Source: Nocardioides sp. PD653-B2 | Lineage (GTDB): Bacteria; Actinomycetota; Actinomycetes; Propionibacteriales; Nocardioidaceae | DNA length: 64,000 nt | Direction: 5' to 3' | NCBI RefSeq assembly: GCF_002117935.1 | Contig: NZ_BDJE01000040.1 | Location: forward strand, 41,124 to 105,123 | Notes under the pieces: generated by a model | Told to the model about the DNA's origin: nothing | Databases searched by the model: none | The model's input: the letters and a program-made list of their open reading frames with translations, nothing else | Position numbers and translations under genes: made by a program | Shown: positions 16,028-24,478 of the stretch, piece by piece | Layout of the letters: each line of letters opens with the position of its first letter | Position numbering within the stretch: position 1 is the first letter of the stretch

Positions 16028-16688
16028 GGTGCGGCCGGCCGGCTACCGCACGGCCGACCGCCCCGACCTGCGCACCGGCCTCTGGACCCGGCTGGGCGGC
16101 AGCGCCGTGCTCGGCGACGAGGCCACCGAGGCGGCCCTCGGCGGCCTCGCCGAGCGCACCCAGCGCGCCGCGCGCGCCCAGGGCTACGCCGTCGGCTGGG
16201 CCGAGGGCCGGCAGGAGGCGCTCACCCGCGCGGCCGAGACCGCCGCCCGCGCCGAGGACCAGGTCCGGCTCCAGGAGCAGCGCCGGGCCCGTGAGCACGC
16301 CGCCGCCGTCACGGGGCTGGCGCGCGCGGCCGCGGCCCTCGAGGCGGCCACCGCCGAGGTGTCCGCCCGGGTGGCCGAGCAGGCCACCGGGCTCGCCCTC
16401 GAGCTCACCCGCTCCCTGGTCGGCCACGAGCTGGCCGTCGCCGCGGAGCCCGGCGCCGGCGTGGTCTCCCGCGTCCTGGCCGTGCTGCCCGAGGGCCCGA
16501 CCACGCTGGTGCGCCTGCACCCCGACACCGCAGGCACGGACGCCGCCCGGCTGCTCGACGAGCGCGGCGTACGCGTCGTCGTCGATCCCACGCTCGCCCC
16601 CGCCGACGCCGTCGTCGAGACCGACACCGCGGCCATCGACCTGCGCGTCTCGACCGCGCTCACCCGGCTCGCGGAGGTGCTGCAATGA
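16011..16688 (+). CDS. fliH: FliH, export ATPase regulator
   Basis: A 225-residue, Ala/Arg/Glu-rich stator of the export ATPase. A long helical middle (about 45-130) is followed by the globular FliH/HrpE-type C-terminus with ELTRSLVGHELAV and RLHPDTAGTDAARL. It is placed between fliG and fliI with overlaps on both sides (17 and 4 nt). Confidence 0.85.
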   Translation: MSSSSEVRPAGYRTADRPDLRTGLWTRLGGSAVLGDEATEAALGGLAERTQRAARAQGYAVGWAEGRQEALTRAAETAARAEDQVRLQEQRRAREHAAAVTGLARAAAALEAATAEVSARVAEQATGLALELTRSLVGHELAVAAEPGAGVVSRVLAVLPEGPTTLVRLHPDTAGTDAARLLDERGVRVVVDPTLAPADAVVETDTAAIDLRVSTALTRLAEVLQ

Positions 16689-17992
16689 GCGTGCTGACCG
16701 ATGCCCACCGCGAGCGTGCCCGCGCCGCCGTCCGGCCCGTCCGGATGGGGCGCGTCGTCGGGCTGCTCGGCCTGCGCGTCACCGTCTCCGGCATCACCGC
16801 CGCCCTCGGCGACCTCCTGGAGGTGCACGGCGCCGCGGGTCCGGTGCCGGTCGAGGTGGTCGCCAGCGGCGGCGGCGTGCTCACCTGTCTGCCGCTCGCC
16901 GAGACCACCGGGCTGCGCGCCGGCGACCACGTCCACGACTTCGGCGAGGGCCTGCGGATCCCGGTCGGCGAGGCGCTCCGGGGTCGCGTGCTCGACGGCC
17001 TCGGCCGGGCCGTCGACGACGGCCCGTCGCTCGACGACCTCGAGTCCGTGGTCGTCGACCACGTCGTCCCGGCCGCGCTCAGCCGACCACGGATCGACCG
17101 CCAGCTCAGCCTCGGCGTGCGCGCCCTCGACGGCCTCATCTCCTGCGGCCGCGGCCAGCGGCTCGGCATCATGGCGGGCTCGGGCGTCGGCAAGTCCAGC
17201 CTGCTGTCGATGATCGCCCGCGGCACCGACGCGGAGATCTCGGTGATCGCGCTGATCGGCGAGCGCGGCCGCGAGGTCCGCGAGTTCCTCGAGAACGACC
17301 TCGGGGAGGAGGGCCTGCGCCGCTCGATCGTCGTCGTCGCCACCTCCGACGAGCCGCCTGTGGTCCGCCTCCGGGCCGCCTTCGTGGCGACCCGGATCGC
17401 CGAGTGGTTCCGCGACAGCGGCCGGCACGTCGTGCTGATGATGGACAGCCTGACCCGCGTCGCCCTCGCCCAGCGCGAGATCGGCCTCTCCGCCGGCGAG
17501 CCTCCGGCCACGCGCGGCTTCCCGCCGAGCGTCTTCGCGCTGCTCCCCCGGCTGCTCGAGCGCGCGGGCACCTCCCCGGCCGGCAGCATCACCGGGCTCT
17601 ACACCGTCCTCGTCGAGGGCGACGACCTGCAGGACCCGATCGGTGACTCCGTCCGGTCGATCCTCGACGGTCACGTCGTGCTCTCCCGCGACCTCGCGAC
17701 GTCAGGCCACTTCCCGAGCATCGACGTGCTCGAGTCGATCTCCCGCGTCGCGTCGGCGGTCATCGAACCGACCGCACGCCAGGACGCCCAGCACCTGCGC
17801 CGGCTGCTCGCGGCGCACCGCTCGGTCCGCGAGCTGGTCGAGATCGGCGCCTACGTCGCCGGCACCGACCCGGACGCCGACCAGGCCCTCGCGCTGATGC
17901 CGCGGATCAACGCCTTCCTGCGCCAGGACATGGACGACAGCACCGACGCGGCCGACACCTGGTCCGCGCTGCACGAGCTGGTGACCCCGTGA
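16685..17992 (+). CDS. fliI: FliI, flagellar export ATPase
   Basis: A 435-residue F1-beta-like ATPase that unfolds and feeds export substrates. The Walker A loop AGSGVGKS is at 164-171, Walker B near HVVLMMDSLTRVALAQREIG, and the family GERGREVREF loop is present. Start and stop overlap fliH and fliJ by 4 nt each. Confidence 0.96.
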   Translation: MSVLTDAHRERARAAVRPVRMGRVVGLLGLRVTVSGITAALGDLLEVHGAAGPVPVEVVASGGGVLTCLPLAETTGLRAGDHVHDFGEGLRIPVGEALRGRVLDGLGRAVDDGPSLDDLESVVVDHVVPAALSRPRIDRQLSLGVRALDGLISCGRGQRLGIMAGSGVGKSSLLSMIARGTDAEISVIALIGERGREVREFLENDLGEEGLRRSIVVVATSDEPPVVRLRAAFVATRIAEWFRDSGRHVVLMMDSLTRVALAQREIGLSAGEPPATRGFPPSVFALLPRLLERAGTSPAGSITGLYTVLVEGDDLQDPIGDSVRSILDGHVVLSRDLATSGHFPSIDVLESISRVASAVIEPTARQDAQHLRRLLAAHRSVRELVEIGAYVAGTDPDADQALALMPRINAFLRQDMDDSTDAADTWSALHELVTP

Positions 17993-18435
17993 CCCGGCAC
18001 GGGAGCCTCGGCGGCCTGGTCCGGCTGCGCGGCGTGCGTGAGCGGGACAGCCGGATCGGCTTGGCCACCGCCCTCGCCGAGGAGCGGGCCGTGACGGCGA
18101 CGGTGGCCGAGCTCGAGCGCCGGCTCCTGGCCCTGCCGGCCCCGGTCTCCACCGACCTCGCGACGTTCCGGGCCCTCCAGCACCGGGTCGAGACGCTCGG
18201 CGTGGCCCTGGTCGACGCCCGCACCGGCCAGGAGGTGGCCCGGCAGATCGCACTCGAGGCACGCACCCGCTGGATCGAGGACCGCAGCCGGCTCGCCGCC
18301 GTCGAGTCGCTCGTGGCCCGCCGTGCGGCGGCGGTCCGCGAGGAGCGCCGCCGGCAGGAGAACCGCGAGCTCGACGAGATCGCCGGAGAGCTCTGGCGCC
18401 GCCAGCACGCCGCGGCCGACGAGGAGGCGTCGTGA
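17989..18435 (+). CDS. fliJ: FliJ-like export component
   Basis: A 148-residue coiled-coil protein with a GTG start, between fliI and the hydrolase gene. The helical hairpin pattern ([21 protein letters not shown] early; [20 protein letters not shown] late) fits FliJ, the central stalk of the export ATPase. FliJ sequences vary widely, so context carries much of the call. Confidence 0.8.
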   Translation: MTRHGSLGGLVRLRGVRERDSRIGLATALAEERAVTATVAELERRLLALPAPVSTDLATFRALQHRVETLGVALVDARTGQEVARQIALEARTRWIEDRSRLAAVESLVARRAAAVREERRRQENRELDEIAGELWRRQHAAADEEAS

Positions 18436-19373
18436 GCATCGCGGACGTCACCTCCCGCATCGGTCAGATCCAGGCCCAGCTGGCCCTGCTCGCCCCCACC
18501 GGGGGGAGCGCGGCCTCCTCCGCGGCCTTCGCCACCTCGATGAGCGCGGTCTCGGCCGCCGGCGCCACCTCGGCCGCCGACGCAACCACCGCAGGCGAGG
18601 CCGTGGTCGCCTCGGCGAAGAAGTACCTCGGCGTCCCCTACGTCTGGGGCGGCACCGACCCGGCGTCGGGCCTGGACTGCTCCGGTCTCGTGCAGCGTGC
18701 CTACGCCGACCTCGGCTACGACCTGCCCCGCGTCTCCTACGAGCAGGCGACGGCCGGCCGGCCGGTCGCGAGCCTCGCCCAGGCACAGCCGGGTGACATC
18801 TTGGCCTTCGGCTCGCCGGTCCACCACGTCGGCATCTACCTGGGCGACAACCAGATGATCGAGGCACCCCGCCCGGGTCTCGAGGTGCGGGTCGGCCCGG
18901 TCTACGAGACCCCGTCCGCGATCCGGCGGATCGTCCCCGACGCCACCAGCGCGGTCACCCCGGCGTGGGCGACCCCGACGGCACGCGTCGCCGCAGGCAC
19001 GCCGTACTCCGGGCTGTTCGAGGCGGCCGCGCAGAAGTACGGCGTCAGCCCGACCCTGCTGGCCGCGGTCGCCCGCCAGGAGTCCGGCTTCGACCCGACC
19101 GTGACCAGCCCCGCCGGTGCGCAGGGCCTGATGCAGCTGATGCCCGCGACGGCCCGGGGCCTCGGCGTCAGCGACCCGTTCGACCCCGCCCAGGCGGTCG
19201 ACGGCGCCGCCCGCCTGCTGAGCAGCCTGCTCGACCGCTTCGGCAGCACCCCGCTCGCGCTCGCCGCCTACAACGCCGGCCCGGGTGCCGTGCTGCGGTA
19301 CGGCGGCGTGCCCCCCTACCCGGAGACGACGAACTACGTCCGCTCCGTCATGTCCATGGTGGAGGCCGCATGA
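18432..19373 (+). CDS. Dual peptidoglycan hydrolase: NlpC/P60 endopeptidase + SLT transglycosylase
   Basis: A 313-residue fusion of two wall-cutting domains. The N-terminal NlpC/P60 domain (about 55-165) has catalytic Cys83 in DCSGLVQ and His132 in HHVGIYLG. The C-terminal lytic transglycosylase (about 185-310) has catalytic Glu217 in RQESGFD, then [10 protein letters not shown] and [10 protein letters not shown]. Together they could cut peptide stems and glycan strands so the rod can cross the thick wall, the job FlgJ does in other bacteria. There is no Sec signal peptide, so export through the flagellar apparatus is inferred. It overlaps fliJ and fliK by 4 nt each. Confidence 0.9.
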   Translation: MSIADVTSRIGQIQAQLALLAPTGGSAASSAAFATSMSAVSAAGATSAADATTAGEAVVASAKKYLGVPYVWGGTDPASGLDCSGLVQRAYADLGYDLPRVSYEQATAGRPVASLAQAQPGDILAFGSPVHHVGIYLGDNQMIEAPRPGLEVRVGPVYETPSAIRRIVPDATSAVTPAWATPTARVAAGTPYSGLFEAAAQKYGVSPTLLAAVARQESGFDPTVTSPAGAQGLMQLMPATARGLGVSDPFDPAQAVDGAARLLSSLLDRFGSTPLALAAYNAGPGAVLRYGGVPPYPETTNYVRSVMSMVEAA

Positions 19374-20494
19374 CCATGTCCACGCCCATCCTCGGCCCGG
19401 TCCCGTCTGCGGCGCCGGGCACCGCAACGACCGCGCCCCCGGCCGGGAGCGACGCCGGCGACGCGTTCCTCGCCCTCGTGCTGGGCCTGCTCGACGAGAC
19501 GTCCGGCCAGGCCGCGGCCACCGCCCCGCCGATGCCCGAGGTGCCGGCCGACGCGACCGCCACCGACTCCGCCCCTGACGCCGCCCTTGATTCCGCCACC
19601 GCCGACACCGCGACCGAGGCCGCCGCGGCCGGGCTGGTGGTCGCGCCGATGGTCCCTCCCCTGGTCCAGGTCGCGGTGACGACCGCGGTCGTCCCGGCTG
19701 CCGTCGAGCCGGCCGCTCCTCCCTCGGACGGGTCGCCCCTCCCCCTGGCTGCGGAGATCCCGGCCGGGACGGCGACCCCGGCTCCGGTGCGGGCCGACAT
19801 CGGCGACCCCGGCACGGACCCGGACCCGGCCGCCTCCGCCCCTGCTCCCCCGGCGCCCCCGGAGCCCGTCGCCGGCACCGCCCCGGAGTCGTCGACCACC
19901 CCGGTCCCGACCGCCGGCGCGGCCGCGCCGGTGGCGTCCACCCCGACGGCCCCGACGGCCCCGACCGACATCCACCGGATCGGCCGGCAGGTCTTCTCGG
20001 AGGTCGTCCGGGTCGTCGCCGACCCGGACGGGCCGCGCCGGGTGACGGTGCGGCTCGACCCCGAGTCGCTCGGCGAGGTGCGGGTGGTGCTGACCAGCCG
20101 TCGCGGCGGGCTCGACGTCAGCCTCGCGGGCGGCGCCGAGGCCCGGCGCGCGCTCGCCGAGGGCGCCCCCGAGCTGCAACGCCTGCTCGAGGCGATCGGC
20201 CGGGGCGACGCGCGGATCACGGTCCGCGACCTCGCCGGCGTGCCCGTGCCGGCCACGGCCCTGGCACCGGTCGTCCAGCCGCCGACCGCAGCCACCGGCC
20301 TCTCGGCCGACCTCGCCGGCGGCTCGGGCACCAGCACCGGCAGCGGCACCGGACCCTCGGGTGGCGAGGCCGGCACGCAGGAAGACCCCCGTGGAAGCAG
20401 CACCGCCATGGACGGCACCCCGGCCCCGACGGCCCCGTCGCGGCGCACCGAGACGGTCACGGGGGTCCGCACGGGCCTCGACGTGACCATGTGA
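19370..20494 (+). CDS. fliK: FliK, hook-length control protein
   Basis: A 374-residue protein. The first 200 residues are low-complexity Pro/Ala/Thr, as expected for an exported ruler, and the compact Flg_hook core ([20 protein letters not shown], about 225-300) would switch FlhB specificity. The tail is again Gly/Ser/Thr-rich. ATG 19370 overlaps the hydrolase stop. Confidence 0.88.
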   Translation: MTMSTPILGPVPSAAPGTATTAPPAGSDAGDAFLALVLGLLDETSGQAAATAPPMPEVPADATATDSAPDAALDSATADTATEAAAAGLVVAPMVPPLVQVAVTTAVVPAAVEPAAPPSDGSPLPLAAEIPAGTATPAPVRADIGDPGTDPDPAASAPAPPAPPEPVAGTAPESSTTPVPTAGAAAPVASTPTAPTAPTDIHRIGRQVFSEVVRVVADPDGPRRVTVRLDPESLGEVRVVLTSRRGGLDVSLAGGAEARRALAEGAPELQRLLEAIGRGDARITVRDLAGVPVPATALAPVVQPPTAATGLSADLAGGSGTSTGSGTGPSGGEAGTQEDPRGSSTAMDGTPAPTAPSRRTETVTGVRTGLDVTM

Positions 20495-20503
20495 GGAGAC
20501 ACC

Positions 20504-20974
20504 GTGTCCGTATCGGCAACCGAGGCCGTCACCCCGGCCGGCATGTACCAGCCGGCGACCAGCCCCGGCTCGACCACCGACAAGGAGATGTTCTTGGACC
20601 TCATGGTCGCGCAGCTGCGCTACCAGGACCCGATGAACCCGGCCGACTCCGGCGAGTTCCTGGCCCAGAACGCCCAGTTCACGGCGCTCGAGAAGATGCA
20701 GGACGTCGCCGACCAGACCGCCGCCCTGCTGTCCGCCCAGGTGACCTTCGGCGCCGCCGGCCTGGTGGGCAAGAACGTGAGCTACCTCGCCGAGGACGGG
20801 ACCTCCGTCTCGGGGCTGGTGCAGTCCGTGACCTACGACGCGAGCGGTCCGATGCTCGTCGTCGACGGAGCCCAGGTCACGCTCGGCCAGGTCACGTCCG
20901 TCGACGCGGTCGCCAAGACGCCCACCCCCGCGCCCACCCCCGCGCCCACCACTCCCGCACCCACCACCCCCTGA
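20504..20974 (+). CDS. flgD: FlgD, hook cap/scaffold
   Basis: A 156-residue hook-assembly scaffold, short for the family (often 220 or more). The conserved DKEMFLDLMVAQLRYQDPMN and EFLAQNAQFTALEKMQ motifs are present, followed by one beta domain and a TPTPAPTPAPTT-type tail. The C-terminal Fn3-like domain of larger FlgD proteins is missing. GTG 20504 has AGGAGA just upstream. Confidence 0.9.
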   Translation: MSVSATEAVTPAGMYQPATSPGSTTDKEMFLDLMVAQLRYQDPMNPADSGEFLAQNAQFTALEKMQDVADQTAALLSAQVTFGAAGLVGKNVSYLAEDGTSVSGLVQSVTYDASGPMLVVDGAQVTLGQVTSVDAVAKTPTPAPTPAPTTPAPTTP

Positions 20975-20987
20975 TCAGGAGACCACC

Positions 20988-21836
20988 ATGCTTCGCTCCC
21001 TCTTCGCCGGCATCAGCGGCCTGCGCGTCAACCAGACCATGCTCGACGTGACCGGCAACAACATCGCCAACGCGAACACCGTCGGCTTCAAGTCGAGCAA
21101 CACCGTCTTCCAGGACACCCTGTCGCAGATGCTCACCGCGGGCTCGGCCAACAACGGCGGCCGTGGCGGCACCAACCCGGTCCAGGTCGGCCTCGGCGTG
21201 CAGGTGGCCGCGACCACCACCAACTTCACCCAGGGCTCGAACGAGACGACGGGCCGGCCCACCGACCTGATGGTCCAGGGCGACGGCTTCTTCGTCGTCA
21301 GGAACGGCAGCCAGACCAGCTACACCCGCGCCGGCGCCTTCGGCTGGGACGACACGGGCACGCTGGTCAGCCCGGGCGGCGGTCGGGTGCAGGGCTACAC
21401 CACCTTCGACGCCACCGGGACCCACACGGGTGCCGTCGGCGACATCAAGCTGCCGACCGACAACGGCGCGACGCCCCCGCAGGACCTCGCGTCGTACGAG
21501 ATCGGCCGCGACGGCAAGGTGACCTGCACGTTCGAGGACGACAGCAGGCAGGTGATCGGCCAGATCGCGATGGCCGACTTCGCGAACCCGATGGGCCTGT
21601 CGAAGGCCGGCGAGACCAGCTTCGTCGCGAGCGCCAGCTCGGGTGGGGCGACCCTCGGCGTGTCCGGCGAGGGCCGCCTGGGCGAGCTCAACCCGGGCTC
21701 GCTGGAGATGTCGAACGTCGACCTCGCCGCCGAGTTCACGAACCTGATCCTCGCCCAGCGCGGCTTCCAGGCCAGCTCGCGGGTGATCACCACGTCCGAC
21801 CAGGTGCTCGAGGACCTGGTCAACATCAAGCGCTGA
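20988..21836 (+). CDS. flgE: FlgE-type hook protein (short, FlgG-like)
   Basis: A 282-residue axial protein. The start MLRSLFAGISGLRVNQTMLD with NNIANANTVGFKSS, and the end [19 protein letters not shown], are standard. Its length lies nearer to distal-rod FlgG (about 260) than to most hooks (about 400). Position after fliK-flgD indicates hook. No separate flgF or flgG occurs in the window. A long terminator follows. Confidence 0.88.
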   Translation: MLRSLFAGISGLRVNQTMLDVTGNNIANANTVGFKSSNTVFQDTLSQMLTAGSANNGGRGGTNPVQVGLGVQVAATTTNFTQGSNETTGRPTDLMVQGDGFFVVRNGSQTSYTRAGAFGWDDTGTLVSPGGGRVQGYTTFDATGTHTGAVGDIKLPTDNGATPPQDLASYEIGRDGKVTCTFEDDSRQVIGQIAMADFANPMGLSKAGETSFVASASSGGATLGVSGEGRLGELNPGSLEMSNVDLAAEFTNLILAQRGFQASSRVITTSDQVLEDLVNIKR

Positions 21837-21846
21837 CCCGCCCGGC

Positions 21847-21892
21847 ACGGGCCCGGCACCTGACCCACTCGGGGGACAGGTGCCGGGCCCGT
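21847..21892 (+). terminator. Strong terminator after flgE
   Basis: ACGGGCCCGGCACCTG (21847-21862) pairs perfectly with CAGGTGCCGGGCCCGT (21877-21892): a 16-bp stem and 14-nt loop, 10 bp after the flgE stop and 17 bp before the next sigma-28 promoter. Confidence 0.85.
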
Positions 21893-21908
21893 TGCCTGCG
21901 CGACGTTC

Positions 21909-21934
21909 CTCAGGTCCGGAGCCGGACCGCCGAT
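21909..21934 (+). promoter_or_regulatory. Sigma-28 promoter of flbD-motA-motB-fliL
   Basis: CTCAGG (21909-21914), 14 nt, GCCGAT (21929-21934). The leader to ATG 21994 is about 53 nt. Confidence 0.8.
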
Positions 21935-21944
21935 CAGTCCCTGC

Positions 21945-21989
21945 GAGCCGCCACGGACGGCAGCTCGGTACTTGGCACAAGGACGGTGC
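21945..21989 (+). promoter_or_regulatory. Two CsrA-type hairpins in the flbD leader
   Basis: Hairpin 1 (21945-21966): GAGC, a C/A mismatch and GCC around loop ACGGAC. Hairpin 2 (21975-21989): GCAC - AAGGACG - GTGC, holding the only Shine-Dalgarno-like GGA in its loop, 5 nt before the ATG. Confidence 0.55.
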
Positions 21990-21993
21990 ACCC

Positions 21994-22260
21994 ATGATCA
22001 CCCTCACGCGACTCTCCGGGACGACGTTCGCGCTCAACTCGGACCTGATCGAGCGCGTCGACGCCACGCCGGACACCGTGGTCACGCTGGTCGACGGCAA
22101 GAAGTACGTCGTGACCGACAGCCTCCAGGACATCGTCGCGGCGGTCCGCCGGCATCGGGGGGAGGTGCTCGCGCTGAGCACGTTCGCCGACCTCGAGCCA
22201 CGGGCGGCACCCAGGCTCCGCCTCGGCGCGGTCCCCCAGCTCGACCGGGCGGACTCCTGA
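21994..22260 (+). CDS. flbD: FlbD family protein
   Basis: An 88-residue protein of the short FlbD/SwrD family found before motA or beside the motor genes in Gram-positive bacteria. MITLTRLSGTTFALNSDLIERVDATPDTVVTL shows the family pattern (here spanning residues 1-32), followed by DGKKYVVTDS. In Bacillus the homologue supports motor power. It overlaps motA by one base (TGATG). Confidence 0.85.
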   Translation: MITLTRLSGTTFALNSDLIERVDATPDTVVTLVDGKKYVVTDSLQDIVAAVRRHRGEVLALSTFADLEPRAAPRLRLGAVPQLDRADS

Positions 22261-23027
22261 TGGATCCGGCAACCCTGATCGGGGTGCTGCTCGCCTTCCT
22301 CGTGGTGATCGTCGCCAACGTGATGGAGGGCGGCAACCCGATGAGCCTCGTGCTGCTGCCCCCGCTGCTGCTGGTGTTCGGGGCGACCCTGCTGGTGTCG
22401 TTCGCCGGGGGGACCGTCGCCGACGCGAAGCTCGCGCTCCGCGGCCTCAAGCACGCCTTCACCGGCAAGGCCCCGACCGCCAACCAGCTCGTCCCCGAGC
22501 TGGTCACCCTCGCCGAGAAGGCGCGCCGCGAGGGTCTGCTGGCCCTCGAGGACGCGGTCGCCGGCCTCGACGACCCCTTCCTCGTCCGGGCGCTCACGCT
22601 CGCCATCGACGGCACCGACCCCGAGGAGCTGCGCGACATCCTCGAGTCCGAGGTCGTCGCCCAGCGGGCCGAGGCCAAGCAGGCCGCCAAGTTCTTCGCC
22701 GCCGCCGGCGGCTACGCCCCGACGATCGGCATCGTCGGCACCGTGATGGGCCTCGTGCACGTCCTCGAGCAGCTGGCGGAGCCGGAGAAGCTCGGCCACC
22801 TGATCGCCGGGGCGTTCGTCGCGACGCTGTGGGGCGTGCTGTCGGCCAATCTGCTCTTCCTCCCCATCGCCGCCCGGCTCCAGCGCCTCGGAGAGCTCGA
22901 GGTGGCCCGGATGGAGCTCGTCATCGAGGGCGTCTCGGCGCTCCAGGCCGGATCCAACCCCCGGCTCGTGGCCCAGCGCCTGCGCTCGCTGCTCCCGTCC
23001 GCCCAGCGTGACGAGGAGGCGGCCTGA
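22260..23027 (+). CDS. motA: MotA, stator ion channel
   Basis: A 255-residue stator subunit. Two N-terminal helices (about 3-20 and 29-48) are followed by a cytoplasmic loop with the charged patch that meets FliG, then two further helices carrying GGYAPTIGIVGTVMGL and the conserved Pro residues. With MotB it conducts ions to drive rotation. It shares one base with flbD and with motB. Confidence 0.94.
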   Translation: MDPATLIGVLLAFLVVIVANVMEGGNPMSLVLLPPLLLVFGATLLVSFAGGTVADAKLALRGLKHAFTGKAPTANQLVPELVTLAEKARREGLLALEDAVAGLDDPFLVRALTLAIDGTDPEELRDILESEVVAQRAEAKQAAKFFAAAGGYAPTIGIVGTVMGLVHVLEQLAEPEKLGHLIAGAFVATLWGVLSANLLFLPIAARLQRLGELEVARMELVIEGVSALQAGSNPRLVAQRLRSLLPSAQRDEEAA

Positions 23028-23929
23028 TGACCGCCCGTCGCCGCCGGCACGAGGAGCCCGAGGAGCCCGACAACCACGAGCGCTGGCTGGTCACCTACGC
23101 CGACATGCTCACGCTCCTGATGGTGCTCTTCATCGTCATGTTCGCGATGAGCCAGGTCGACGACAGGAAGTACGCCGCGCTGAGGTCCGGCCTCGCCGAG
23201 GGCTTCGGCGCCGAGAGCTCCACCATGTCGGGGACCGACTCGATCCTCGAGGACCGGCCGCCCGCTGCCGGTCCCGAGCTGATCTCCAGCCAGATCTTCC
23301 AGGCGCTGCCCGACGAGCAGCGCCAGCTCGTGGTCGACGCGGTCAACGCCGAGGAGACCCGGAGGGTGCAGCGGACCTACGCCGAGGCCGAGACCGAGGC
23401 GGACAAGCTCGAGATCGTGCGCAAGAAGCTGATGGCGGCCCTCGTCCGGGCGGGTCTCGAGCACGACGTACGCACCACGATCGACGAGCGCGGGCTCGTG
23501 GTCAGCCTGGTCTCGCGGCACGTCGTCTTCCAGGCCGACATCGCCGAGCTGAGCGAGCGCGGGCGCGCCGTGGTCGACACGCTGGCTCCGGTGCTGCGCG
23601 AGGTGCCCAACGCGCTGCGCATCGACGGACACACCAACCAGGAGCCCGTGCAGCCGCGCCTCTACGCCACCGACTGGGACCTCTCGGCGGCGCGCGCCGT
23701 GACCGTGCTGCGCCGGCTCAACGAGCAGGGCCGCGTGCCCCAGGAGCGGCTCTCGCTGTCGGCGTTCGGCCACGAGCGGCCGCTCGTGGACCCCCGACTG
23801 CCCGACTCGCAGCAGGTGAACAAGCGCGTCGACATCGTCGTCCTGCCCGACACCGACGTCGAGTCGAGCGCGCTGATCGACGACGTGATGCAAGCCAGAC
23901 CGACCGACCGCGCGGGAGCAGAAGGATGA
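23027..23929 (+). CDS. motB: MotB, peptidoglycan-anchored stator
   Basis: A 300-residue stator subunit. The single N-terminal helix starts TYADMLTLLMVLFIVMFAMS with the ion-binding Asp26. The OmpA-like domain (about 140-275) holds the peptidoglycan-binding motif IDGHTNQEPVQPRLYATDWD then LSAARAVTV. Tyr/Ala beside the Asp gives no decisive proton-versus-sodium verdict. It overlaps fliL by 4 nt. Confidence 0.94.
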   Translation: MTARRRRHEEPEEPDNHERWLVTYADMLTLLMVLFIVMFAMSQVDDRKYAALRSGLAEGFGAESSTMSGTDSILEDRPPAAGPELISSQIFQALPDEQRQLVVDAVNAEETRRVQRTYAEAETEADKLEIVRKKLMAALVRAGLEHDVRTTIDERGLVVSLVSRHVVFQADIAELSERGRAVVDTLAPVLREVPNALRIDGHTNQEPVQPRLYATDWDLSAARAVTVLRRLNEQGRVPQERLSLSAFGHERPLVDPRLPDSQQVNKRVDIVVLPDTDVESSALIDDVMQARPTDRAGAEG

Positions 23930-24375
23930 GCGTGACGACGATCAAGCCGGACCAGACGGACAGCCCGGGCGGCGACGTCACCGAGGAGAAGAAGGGCGGC
24001 AAGAAGAAGCTCGTGGTCCTCGCCGTCGCCCTGCTGCTGGTGGCGGCCGCAGGCTACTGGTTCCTCCTCAGGCCCAGCGGGCCGACCGAGCCGGAGCCGG
24101 GCGCGATCCTCCCGCTCGAGTCGACCCAGATCAACCTCGCCTCCGGCCACTACCTCAAGCTCGGGATCGCGCTGCAGCTGGTGGCGGGAGCCGAGGAGGT
24201 GGACGGCAGCAAGGCGCTGGACGCCGCGATCGACCTCTTCAGCGGACGGTCGATCGACGAGGTGTCCAAGGCCGCGAACCGCAAGCACCTGAAGGAGAAG
24301 CTGAACGCCGAGCTCGAGGAGGCCTACGAGGGCGAGGTGATGAGCGTCTACTTCACCGAGTTCGTCACCCAGTGA
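23926..24375 (+). CDS. fliL: FliL, stator-associated protein
   Basis: A 149-residue membrane protein: a Lys-rich cytoplasmic start, one helix at about 29-47, and the extracytoplasmic FliL domain with ESTQINLASGHYLKLGIALQ and FSGRSIDEVSKAANR. It stabilises stators at high load. ATG overlaps the motB stop. Three 12-bp repeats span its stop codon. Confidence 0.9.
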   Translation: MSVTTIKPDQTDSPGGDVTEEKKGGKKKLVVLAVALLLVAAAGYWFLLRPSGPTEPEPGAILPLESTQINLASGHYLKLGIALQLVAGAEEVDGSKALDAAIDLFSGRSIDEVSKAANRKHLKEKLNAELEEAYEGEVMSVYFTEFVTQ

Positions 24376-24402
24376 GTGACCCAGTGAGTGACCCAGCGAG
24401 TG
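24367..24402 (+). repeat. Three tandem 12-bp repeats at the fliL stop
   Basis: ACCCAGTGAGTG at 24367-24378 and 24379-24390, then ACCCAGCGAGTG at 24391-24402. The first copy contains the fliL stop TGA, so copies 2 and 3 lie in the untranslated region. Probably slippage. Confidence 0.85.
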
Positions 24403-24442
24403 CCCCGGTGACCTGACCGGTCCGGTTCGCTCACCCATTTCC

Positions 24443-24468
24443 TTCAGGTTCGGCGCAGGCGCGCCGAT
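24443..24468 (+). promoter_or_regulatory. Sigma-28 promoter of fliM-N-O-P-Q-R-flhB
   Basis: TTCAGG (24443-24448), 14 nt, GCCGAT (24463-24468). The fliM GTG is only 10 nt after the -10, so the transcript would be nearly leaderless. Confidence 0.75.
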
Positions 24469-24478
24469 CGAGTCTGGC

